Source: an uncultured Prevotellaceae bacterium (GTDB lineage Bacteria > Bacteroidota > Bacteroidia > Bacteroidales > Bacteroidaceae). From it: DNA of 64,000 nt. The DNA lies in assembly GCA_946415705.1 (NCBI GenBank), contig CAMKTN010000011.1:1-64000 (forward strand), in the 5' to 3' direction. This document shows positions 1 to 8,100 of the stretch, piece after piece. The notes below the pieces were generated by a model. It was not told where the DNA came from, did no database searches, and saw only the letters and a list, made by a program, of their open reading frames with translations. The position numbers were made by a program, and so were the translations under genes. Position 1 is the stretch's first letter. Each line of letters begins with the position of its first letter.

Positions 1-18
1 AAGGCTTCCCGCCGCAGG

Positions 19-54
19 GCCCCTCCCTAACAGGGGAGGGGTCGGGGGTGGGGC
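19..54. repeat. C/G-rich palindromic repeat, copy 1
   Basis: A CCCCTCCC arm faces GGGGAGGGG across a short loop and is followed by a G-run ending in GGGGCT. The same layout recurs near 8.85, 8.95, 9.51 and 9.63 kb, so this is one member of a dispersed palindromic family. The gene it belonged to, if any, lies off the left edge. Confidence 0.6.
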
Positions 55-261
55 TACACCTATGTGCATTTGCGTTTGCAGCTAACTGTATCGCGCTTCG
101 ATGCTTGGTGTGTTGTTTTTCACAGTGCAAATGAGGTGAAAGCCGAGTGCACGAGCTTGCTCGATGCCGAGGCGCATCCCTCATTCGCGACAGCAAAGAT
201 ACAACATTCCCATTGCGGTTCACGAATGATTGGGCAACTTTTTCTAGGGAAGTACAAGTTG

Positions 262-418
262 TGGTCAAAGTGGTCAAAGTGGTCATTTGGTCAAAATCGG
301 TTTTGCATTGTCAAAATCGGCCACTATATTATATAAATAAAATTTATATATTATAGTGAGCAAATGACCGAGTCCCGAATTGATTTTGACATTTTGACCA
401 CTTTGACCACTTTGACCG
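262..418. repeat. Inverted array of GGTCAAAGT units
   Basis: The left side (262-300) carries tandem units of about nine bases reading GGTCAAAGT. The right side (382-418) carries the same units in reverse complement. The arms match perfectly over about 22 bases around GGTCAAAGTGGTCAAAGT and less well inwards. Iteron-like units facing each other across an AT-rich centre recall a protein-binding or replication-control site, but no gene lies inside. Confidence 0.7.
322..358. repeat. AT-rich palindrome at the centre of the inverted array
   Basis: Two 17-base arms (322-338 and 342-358) match except at one position, around an AAA loop. It sits midway between the two arms of the larger inverted repeat. 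Confidence 0.75.
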
Positions 419-811
419 CCCTGACGCGAAAATTTTACAATACAAGACAATGTATCTAAGAAACTAATGTGCATAATGTGAATAATTTATCTCACAAATA
501 AGCATAAATAATATTATTCGTATTTATGAAGCAGATTATGATTATTATGCACATTTATTTCCACAACATGACTTGCTGCACATTTGTTTCCCTAAAAATT
601 TCCGTGCTTTCCGTGATTTCATGTCCGCGTATTTCCTTGTTTTAAGAACGAAAGGAGAAGAAAAATGAAAGAAAAAAGAACAAAAATGAAAGTAATAAAG
701 AAGAGGCTAAGAAAGAATGTACGGAAGTACTTGTATTTGCTGCCTCGGCATCAGCTTCTACCGCATCGATATCCGCGCCCTCGACAAAGCCTACAGCATC
801 GCATTCCCTAA

Positions 812-853
812 AACTACAGCAGGCTACATCGCATGATGCAGCCTGCTGTAGTT
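812..853 (-). terminator. Terminator hairpin after the BACON-like lipoprotein gene
   Basis: Perfect 14-base arms (AACTACAGCAGGCT and its complement) surround a 14-base loop. On the minus strand the stem runs into a TTTT tract. It lies 21 bases past the stop of the minus-strand gene ending at 875, as expected for a rho-independent terminator. Confidence 0.7.
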
Positions 854-874
854 ATGGAACTATTTCAGAGTGAC

Positions 875-1609
875 TTAGTAGATGTTATCCGATGCTGGCA
901 ATTGTGTAACTGATAGAGTAACAGAATTCATGCTGTTCTTAAGTACTATATTACCAGTGCGAGGTGAACCAGAACCATTATATTCAGTCCACAGTTTTAC
1001 ATAGCGTGTGTAGCATTCAACGCTTCCAATCCAATTAGGTTTGCTTTCAACCTCGTAACTAGTCGGAGCCTTAAGGCTGACCGTGAACTCTTCGCCTTGA
1101 TAGCTGCCCCAACGATATGCTCCACCACCAATCTCGATACTCGTGTTCTCAAGTTGAATAGCCGTTTCTATGGGATGATGGTATTTTATCGTTGCACCTA
1201 TGATTCCGCCCGAAACGCCTTCCATTTGTTCAACCACATATATCCGAGCCACCTCATGCCCCCAACTATCATAAGCTAAATAGCCAGTTCCCGGGACAAC
1301 ACCCACTGTCGATGCCCAGCCCGTGGAAGGAATAGATTTGATGGCGCTCAAGCCGCTGACCTTACCTACAGACACGAATTGCTGCTGGCCCGAATATCTA
1401 CCCTCAAAATTGTTAGCCGAATTGATTCGAATCTCATTGCCAATCCCTATATCAATCCAATTTTCACCATCGTTACGCATGTTCACGACCACCGTTCCCT
1501 CTGGATCACTGCTACTAATATTTGCTGATTTAGCGTCTTCATCCTCTTTACTGCAGCCGACACACAAGATTCCCATCATGACTACCATTGTAAAAAATAA
1601 CCTTTTCAT
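875..1609 (-). CDS. Lipoprotein with C-terminal BACON-like domain
   Basis: This is a 244-residue predicted lipoprotein. The start at 1609 is chosen because it begins directly with a lipoprotein signal peptide whose lipobox ends at Cys19, followed by an acidic SKEDED stretch typical of export to the Bacteroidales outer membrane. A longer frame extends upstream to 1738 but would bury the signal peptide. The last 80 or so residues resemble a BACON or Ig-like domain: a conserved Trp, an R-x-G-x-I-x-L strand and a closing S-V-T-Q motif. BACON domains are common in surface glycan-handling proteins, but there is no enzyme domain here and the ligand is unknown. It is monocistronic, with its own promoter and terminator. 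Confidence 0.75.
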   Translation of the reverse strand: MKRLFFTMVVMMGILCVGCSKEDEDAKSANISSSDPEGTVVVNMRNDGENWIDIGIGNEIRINSANNFEGRYSGQQQFVSVGKVSGLSAIKSIPSTGWASTVGVVPGTGYLAYDSWGHEVARIYVVEQMEGVSGGIIGATIKYHHPIETAIQLENTSIEIGGGAYRWGSYQGEEFTVSLKAPTSYEVESKPNWIGSVECYTRYVKLWTEYNGSGSPRTGNIVLKNSMNSVTLSVTQLPASDNIY

Positions 1610-1696
1610 TTGCTCAATTTGTTTATAAGGGTTAATACTAAGTTGCCTTCTTTTGGAAGATGTCTTACAATTCCCGCTGTTGAGAGAATCACGCCA

Positions 1697-1727
1697 CAAA
1701 AGTAGCGATTTGTTCCTTTCGCACAAA
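1697..1727 (-). promoter_or_regulatory. Bacteroidales-type promoter for the lipoprotein gene
   Basis: On the minus strand, TTTG (1724-1727) is followed after exactly 19 bases by TACTTTTG (1697-1704), matching the TTTG-N19-TAnnTTTG consensus. It predicts a leader of roughly 80 bases before the start at 1609. Confidence 0.75.
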
Positions 1728-1877
1728 AGATTTTGCACAGAAAAACATGAGAGGCATAGAAAAAAGCGGAATGATGAACTTACAGATGCTGACTGATTAG
1801 CCTGTTTGATGTGCAGGAATTAGGCTCCACTTGAATCTGTAACTCTTTTCCGTGTATTCTATGATACGTAAAAACAA

Positions 1878-1946
1878 TTATCATAAATTCGATTATCATA
1901 TTTATGATAAATTTCTTGTTCGTTCAAAAAGAAACACTTACCTTTG
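1878..1946 (+). promoter_or_regulatory. Promoter with upstream palindrome for the AAA ATPase gene
   Basis: A TACCTTTG -7 element (1939-1946) is preceded by TTG at 1916-1918, about 20 bases upstream. Just before that, TTATCATAAA (1878-1887) and TTTATGATAA (1901-1910) form a perfect 10-base inverted repeat, which could be an operator. The gene starts at 1986. Confidence 0.6.
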
Positions 1947-1985
1947 CCGCCAAAAAGAATATCCATTCATATTATCCTACACGTG

Positions 1986-3113
1986 ATGTCAAGAAATAAT
2001 CCTTTTGTGACCAAGGGCTATGCCGGAAGCGAATACTTCTGTGATCGTGTCCGTGAAACCAGTGATATTGTATCATTGCTTATCAATGAGAATAACCTGG
2101 CACTGATATCTCCCCGCCGACTGGGAAAGACCGACTTGATACGTCATTGCTTCGCTCAGCCCGAGATTAGGGAGCATTATTATACGTTCCTCATTGACAT
2201 CTATGCCACCAACTCCTTACGGGATTTCGTCAATGTGTTCGGCAAGGCCATCATGGATGAGCTGAAGCCACGGGGACGGAAAGTGTGGGAGCGTTTCGTG
2301 AGTACGCTGAAATCCTTGCAGGCAGAGATGTCGTTTGACATCAACGGCAATCCTGTGTGGGGCATTGGAATGGGACAAGTGGACAATCCCGCAGTCACAC
2401 TCGATGAGATATTCCAATACCTTGAAAGTGCGGAGAAACCTTGCATTATAGCCATCGATGAATTTCAGCAGGTTACTCAATACACTGATGGCCAGAATAT
2501 CGAAGCGGCCCTGCGAACCTATGTGCAGCGATGCCGCCAGACCACGTTCCTTTTCGCAGGGTCTAAACGCCATCTGATGAGCGAGATATTTACGTCGCCT
2601 TCTCGTCCCTTCTACCAGTCTGTCATCACGATGGGGCTTGCCCCCATTTCGTTGGAGAAGTATTCTGAGTTTGCCATTCAGAAGTTTCATGAATATGGGA
2701 AGGACGTCGAACCGGAGGTCGTCACTAACGTATATTCGCGTTTTCATGGCGTAACCTCATGCCTACAGCGTGTCATGAATGTCCTTTTTATGCGTACGGC
2801 GGCCCAGGAATGTTGTACGGTCGATATGGTGGACGAAGCCATCAACTACCTGCTTGACCTGTATGCTGAGAACTATGAGACGCAACTCAGTCAGATGTCT
2901 GAGCGTCAGCGCACTTTGTTCCGTGCGATTACCGCAGAGGGGCAGGCCAAGAACATTACCGGTGGCGCTTTCATCAAGAAATACAGGCTATGGTCTGCCA
3001 GCAGTGTGATGTCTGCCGCCAAAGCCTTGTTGGAAAAGGACTTTATCACGCAGGAACAAGGCGCATACGTGGTCTATGACCAGTTCTTTGCCTTGTGGCT
3101 CCTGCGAGCATGA
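1986..3113 (+). CDS. AAA-type ATPase with C-terminal winged helix
   Basis: This 375-residue cytoplasmic ATPase resembles the ATPase_2/DUF234-linked family common in Bacteroidales and archaea. Walker A (SPRRLGKTD, residues 42-50) and Walker B (IIAIDEF, 154-160) are intact. A sensor-like segment (TTFLFAGSKR) follows. The C-terminus looks like a winged helix followed by the family's YVVYDQFFALWL-type ending. The ATG at 1986 is preferred to an earlier in-frame start at 1944, because it begins at the conserved N-F-V-T-K-G-Y segment and 1944 overlaps the -7 element. Biological roles in this family are poorly known. It is monocistronic and ends at a strong bidirectional terminator. Confidence 0.85.
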   Translation: MSRNNPFVTKGYAGSEYFCDRVRETSDIVSLLINENNLALISPRRLGKTDLIRHCFAQPEIREHYYTFLIDIYATNSLRDFVNVFGKAIMDELKPRGRKVWERFVSTLKSLQAEMSFDINGNPVWGIGMGQVDNPAVTLDEIFQYLESAEKPCIIAIDEFQQVTQYTDGQNIEAALRTYVQRCRQTTFLFAGSKRHLMSEIFTSPSRPFYQSVITMGLAPISLEKYSEFAIQKFHEYGKDVEPEVVTNVYSRFHGVTSCLQRVMNVLFMRTAAQECCTVDMVDEAINYLLDLYAENYETQLSQMSERQRTLFRAITAEGQAKNITGGAFIKKYRLWSASSVMSAAKALLEKDFITQEQGAYVVYDQFFALWLLRA

Positions 3114-3120
3114 ATTAAGT

Positions 3121-3153
3121 AAGCGCCCCTTCCGCGATGCGGAAGGGGCGCTT
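3121..3153. terminator. Bidirectional terminator between convergent genes
   Basis: Perfect 15-base arms (3121-3135 and 3139-3153, AAGCGCCCCTTCCGC and complement) around GAT, with A and T runs outside. It separates the ATPase gene from the convergent operon ending at 3179. Confidence 0.9.
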
Positions 3154-3178
3154 TGTTTAGAAGGTGTGAAGCGTTTGC

Positions 3179-4129
3179 TTACTTGAACTCGTGCATGCCG
3201 ACTTTGAGCTTCACAAGGTATTTGCCCTTGTTGTTGTTGCTCTCAATTTCGGAGTCAAGGTTGAGCCAGCACTCGGGAGTGTTATCAACGGTCTTGAACA
3301 CCACCTGTGCTTCGCCCGTCAAGTAGGAGTTACCCATATCCTTGTCATTCCACTTGTAGTGGAGGGCACCAGCAGCCTGGTCACGCCAGTACCAAGTACC
3401 TACATAAGGCTTGGCATCGGGGTTCTTGGCCTGATTGAAACCGATGGTGAAGCCGCCGGCATTGTCGAAGCTGACGCGCTCGAGCTCATAGCCATTGCCG
3501 AAGTCATCGTCCACGTCGCAGCCTTCTTCCTCGACCTTCTTCTTGACATCCTCGAAGTCGGGGCTGGCCTTCTTACCGATCCAAGAGCTGGCTCCGGGCT
3601 TGAGCACTTCGATGCGGACCTCAAAGGGCTTCCAAGTGCGGCAGAGGTTATCGGTCGTCTCGCCGGAAGCTACAGGTTGAGCCTTGACAGCCTCAGCTTG
3701 GATAGGCTCTTCACCCTGAGGAGCAATGGTAATGTCATACTTGCCGTCCCCCTTAGGAGAGATGGTCACGGTACCCCATAACGCACCGCCAACGGTGATG
3801 GTATAGACGTCGCCGTTCTTGACATAGGAACCAACAACATACTCATACTCTACCTTTTCCTCTTCCTCTGCACGAGTGAGAGACAACATCATCTTTCTGG
3901 GCTTCTTGGGGACAGCCACCGTGATGGTGTTGGTGGAATTGACGTTCACCTTGGGACCGTCTTGTGTAGTAACATACTGACCTTCAACAGCCTTGTTGGC
4001 ACCGGGATCGAGCTGTACAGTATTGGTGACAGTGCCACCACCGTCTTCATCTTCATCATCGCTGCAGGCAGCAAAGCCAAGAGGCAGCGCAGCCACCGTC
4101 AAGGCCCAAAAGATTTTCTGGATTTTCAT
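3179..4129 (-). CDS. Hypothetical acidic lipoprotein
   Basis: This 316-residue predicted lipoprotein starts at the ATG at 4129, which opens a signal peptide ending in an FAAC lipobox followed by SDDEDEDGGG. An in-frame upstream start at 4156 would add nine residues before the signal. The mature protein is rich in Asp, Lys and Thr and looks all-beta. I recognise no catalytic motif. The gene begins 34 bases after the outer-membrane barrel gene (4164-4955), so the two probably form an operon and may cooperate at the outer membrane. Function is not assigned. Confidence 0.75.
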   Translation of the reverse strand: MKIQKIFWALTVAALPLGFAACSDDEDEDGGGTVTNTVQLDPGANKAVEGQYVTTQDGPKVNVNSTNTITVAVPKKPRKMMLSLTRAEEEEKVEYEYVVGSYVKNGDVYTITVGGALWGTVTISPKGDGKYDITIAPQGEEPIQAEAVKAQPVASGETTDNLCRTWKPFEVRIEVLKPGASSWIGKKASPDFEDVKKKVEEEGCDVDDDFGNGYELERVSFDNAGGFTIGFNQAKNPDAKPYVGTWYWRDQAAGALHYKWNDKDMGNSYLTGEAQVVFKTVDNTPECWLNLDSEIESNNNKGKYLVKLKVGMHEFK

Positions 4130-4163
4130 AATTAATAATGTTTTGAGGTTTAACAAATGCTAA

Positions 4164-4955
4164 TTAGAAGATACGACCTGTGATGCGCACATTCAGCACG
4201 GGATAGACAATAATCGCATCCTTGATTTTGAACACGTCATCAATGGTGGATTCGTTACCCTCCAAGAGGCTCTTGACATCGCCAGCCGTGACATCCAGGT
4301 ACTTCTTACCTTCCCATGTGTAAGCCTGCACTTTGGGTGTTCCATGGAACTGTACACCCAGATCGCAGCTCACGCCAATGCGTGAATCATCCGGGGTGCG
4401 GAACATACGACCGAAACCGATGCCGATGTAAGGCTTCACCGCCCAGTACTTGATGCGTGCCTTGATGCTCTTGCGGGCAGCGCTTGAGGGGCCAGCCTCG
4501 ACAACAAAGTTGTTAGGATTGTCCGTCTCAGGAACAACATAGCCATCGAAAGGCACGGCCGGGTCTTCCCAAATCTTAGCTGTGGCGAGCACATTGTTAC
4601 CGGCGAAGAAACCTGCTGTCACATGGAATGAATTCTTCAGGGCAAAGGGATAAACGTCGAACAGCAACTTACCGTCGATCTTCTTGAAAGATGCATCGAT
4701 TTTACCTGAGCCATCATTTCCGTGACGTGAATAGTCGAATTTGATGTCGTTTACTGAAATCTTGGGGATAAAGCTGATACCTGCGCGGATGCCTAAATAG
4801 GGGGTGCAGGGAGTAGCTACTTCAACACCGATACCGTCAGTACCCAAGGAGATGCCAGCGCCGAGGTGATTGAAAAGGTACTTGTCGTCCTGTGCTTTGG
4901 CGCTTGTTGCAACGAGCGCGAAGGCCGCTACAAGGAATAGAATCTTTTTGTTCAT
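4164..4955 (-). CDS. Outer-membrane beta-barrel protein
   Basis: This 263-residue protein has a signal peptide ending at about residue 21 (AKAQ). It has alternating short hydrophobic beta strands with Gly and aromatic residues (LGIRAGISF, YIGIGFGRMF, DLGVQFHG) and a terminal Phe, the usual signature for BAM-dependent barrel insertion. The size fits an OmpA/OmpW-like small barrel without a periplasmic domain. It is the first gene of an operon with the acidic lipoprotein and has its own promoter. The substrate or partner is unknown. Confidence 0.75.
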   Translation of the reverse strand: MNKKILFLVAAFALVATSAKAQDDKYLFNHLGAGISLGTDGIGVEVATPCTPYLGIRAGISFIPKISVNDIKFDYSRHGNDGSGKIDASFKKIDGKLLFDVYPFALKNSFHVTAGFFAGNNVLATAKIWEDPAVPFDGYVVPETDNPNNFVVEAGPSSAARKSIKARIKYWAVKPYIGIGFGRMFRTPDDSRIGVSCDLGVQFHGTPKVQAYTWEGKKYLDVTAGDVKSLLEGNESTIDDVFKIKDAIIVYPVLNVRITGRIF

Positions 4956-4994
4956 GGACTAAAGAGATTTAATGAATAATATGCATTGTTGGCG

Positions 4995-5025
4995 CAAAAG
5001 TAAGGTTTCTTAAGATAGGTTACAA
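4995..5025 (-). promoter_or_regulatory. Promoter of the barrel/lipoprotein operon
   Basis: On the minus strand a TACTTTTG -7 element (4995-5002) lies about 20 bases after TTG (5023-5025). Confidence 0.6.
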
Positions 5026-5099
5026 CTTTTTTGAGAGTTTTTTTCTATTTTAATAGATAAAAAGGCTCTTTTGATGGTAATTAATCCACTTATTTGCGC

Positions 5100-5107
5100 T
5101 ATCTTTG
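5100..5107 (+). promoter_or_regulatory. -7 element of the purL promoter
   Basis: TATCTTTG matches TAnnTTTG, 31 bases before the purL start. The best upstream TTTG (ending 5073) is about 26 bases away, longer than the usual spacing, so the -33 element is uncertain. Confidence 0.5.
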
Positions 5108-5137
5108 CACGCGAAATCAACATCTTACATCATACTC

Positions 5138-8100
5138 ATGGCCATTTTCTTCTTCCGCACCAAGGAACAGTCCATCATCGCCACACAGGCGAACCATCAG
5201 TTAACTCCTGAAGAAATCCAGAAACTATGCTGGCTCTATGGCGAAGCCACGCTCATTGACGCCACCGCGCTCGACGGCACCTTCGTAGGTCCCCGCCGCG
5301 AGATGATCACGCCGTGGAGCACGAATGCCGTGGAGATCACGCAGAACATGGCCATCGAGGGCATCCAGCGCATAGAGGAATATTTCCCCGTGGCCAACGC
5401 CGAGGCGGAGCACGACCCGATGCTGCAGCGCCTCTACAACGGTCTGAACCAGGACATCTTCACGGTCAACATCCAGCCCGCTCCCATCCAGCACATCGAG
5501 AACTTGGAGGAGTACAACGAGCAGGAGGGCTTAGCGCTGTCACCCGAGGAAATCGAGTACCTGCACCAGGTGGAAGGGCAGCTGGGCCGCAAGCTGACGG
5601 ACAGCGAGGTCTTCGGCTTCGCACAGATCAACAGCGAGCACTGCCGCCACAAGATCTTCGGCGGCACGTTCATCATCGACGGTCAGGAGATGCCCAGCAG
5701 CCTGTTTGCGATGATTAAGCGCACGACCCAGGAGAACCCGCATAAGATCATCTCCGCGTATAAAGATAATGTGGCGTTTGCCGAAGGCCCCGTCGTGGAG
5801 CAGTTCGCACCCGCCGACCACGCCACCAGCGACTGGTTCCGCGTGAAGCCGATCGAGAGTGTCATCAGCATCAAAGCCGAGACGCACAACTTCCCCACGA
5901 CCGTGGAGCCCTTCAACGGCGCCAGCACAGGAACCGGCGGCGAGATCCGCGACCGCATGGGTGGCGGCGTAGGCTCCTGGCCCATCGCCGGCACGGCGGT
6001 GTATATGACCTCGTACCCGAGGTCGGCCGCGCCACGCAAGTGGCTCTATCAGACGCCGGAACAGATCCTGATCAAGGCTTCGAACGGTGCCAGCGACTTC
6101 GGTAATAAGTTCGGCCAGCCGCTGATCACGGGCTCGGTGCTCACCTTCGAGCATGAGGAGAACGGCGAGCAGTATGGCTACGACAAGGTCATCATGCTGG
6201 CAGGCGGCGTGGGCTACGGCACGAAGCGCGACTGCCTGAAGGGCACACCCGAGAAGGGCAACAAGATTGTCGTCGTGGGTGGTGACAACTACCGCATCGG
6301 CCTCGGCGGCGGCTCCGTGAGCAGCGTGGATACGGGTCGCTACAGCAGCGGCATCGAGCTGAACGCTGTGCAGCGTGCCAACCCCGAGATGCAGAAACGC
6401 GCCTACAACCTGGTGCGTTCGCTATGCGAAGAGGATGTCAACCCCGTCGTCTCGATTCACGACCACGGTTCGGCAGGTCATGTGAACTGCCTGAGCGAGC
6501 TGGTGGAGGAGTGCGGCGGCCTCATCGATATGACCAAGCTGCCCATCGGCGACCCGACGCTCTCCAGCAAGGAGATCATCGCCAACGAGAGCCAGGAGCG
6601 CATGGGCCTGCTGATTCAGGAAGAACACATCGACCACGTACGCAAGATTGCCGAGCGCGAGCGCGCTCCGCTGTATGTCGTCGGCGAAACTACGGGCGAC
6701 GCCCACTTCGCCTTCGAGCAGGGCGACGGTGTCCGTCCCTTCGACCTCGACGTAGCCCAGATGTTCGGCCACTCACCCAAGACGGTGATGGTGGACGAGA
6801 CAGTGAAAAGAACGTACAGTGATGTCTCGGTGGACCGCGCTGCGGTCAGCCGAGACATCACTGCCGTCCTTTCGCTCGAGGCGGTGGCCTGCAAGGACTG
6901 GTTGACGAATAAGGTGGATCGCTCCGTGACGGGTAAGGTGGCGCGCCAGCAATGTCAGGGTGAGCTGCAGCTGCCGCTCTCGGACTGCGGTGTCGTAGCC
7001 CTCGACTACAAAGGACAGAAGGGTATCGCCACCGCCCTCGGTCATGCGCCGCAGGCGGGTCTCGCTGATCCCGCTGCGGGCTCTGTCCTCTCTGTGGCTG
7101 AGAGCCTGACGAATATCGTATGGGCTCCGCTGGCGGAAGGTCTCGACAGCGTCAGCCTCAGTGCCAACTGGATGTGGCCGTGCCGCTCACAGAAGGGTGA
7201 GGATGCGCGTCTGTACAAGGCTGTGGAGGCGCTCTCGGAGTTCTGCTGCGCCCTGGAAATCAATGTGCCGACAGGCAAGGACAGCCTCTCGATGACGCAG
7301 AAATACCCCGATGGCACGAAGGTCATCGCGCCGGGCACCGTCATCGTCAGCTCAGGCGGTGAGGTCAGCGATGTGCGCAAGGTCGTGAGCCCCGTCATTG
7401 CCGACGAGCCCAAGAGCGCCCTCTACCATATCGACTTCTCGTTTGACGAGCTGCGCCTCGGCGGCAGCGCCTATGCCCAGAGCAAAGGCAAGGTGGGCTC
7501 CGATGTCCCCACATGCACGAATCCCGAATACTTCCGCGATGCGTTCAACACGGTGCAGGAGTGCGTGCAGAAAGGCTTGCTGCTGGCAGGTCACGACATC
7601 AGCGCCGGCGGTCTCATCACGACCCTCCTGGAGATGTGCTTCGCCAACACGAAGGGCGGACTGAAGGTCAACCTCAACAACTTCGCCTGCGAAGACCTCA
7701 CGAAGATCCTCTTCGCCGAGAACCCGGGCGTGGTCGTACAGGTGAGCACAAAGCACGAGGAAGAGTTCAAGAAGCTGATGGACGAAGCTGGCGTGGGCTA
7801 CATATATATAGGTGTTCCCGCCAAGGAGCGTTCGCTGCGCATCCGCAAAGGCGACTACGAGGAGACCCTCGACATCGACGCCCTGCGCGACATCTGGTAC
7901 CACACATCCTATCAGCTCGATACCAAGCAGAGCATGAACGGCTGCGCCGAGGAGCGCTATAAGAATTATAAGAACCAGCCGCTGGAGTGGAAGATGGGCT
8001 CTTCTCGCATGCCTGCGGCATGCGAGAAGAGGCCCAAGGCGGCCATCATCCGCGAGAAAGGCACGAATGGTGAGCGTGAGATGGCTTACAGCCTCTATCT

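Larger units (their letters stand above)
55..874. other. Gene-poor intergenic region with repeats
   Basis: I see no convincing gene here. The region holds a large inverted repeat (262-418) with a central AT palindrome (322-358), and an AT-rich stretch with TGTGCATAAT near 467 facing ATTATGCACA near 544. A 48-codon ORF at 665-811 follows a GGAGAAG ribosome-site-like sequence and is very Lys/Arg-rich, but it has no recognisable features. Another frame of the same stretch (about 741-838) ends in a protein-like segment and may be the 3' remnant of a lost gene. Confidence 0.5.

Noticed and set aside
665-811. 48-codon basic ORF with a ribosome-site-like sequence
   Set aside because: No domain, very high Lys/Arg content and a repeat-rich setting. 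Not listed as a gene.
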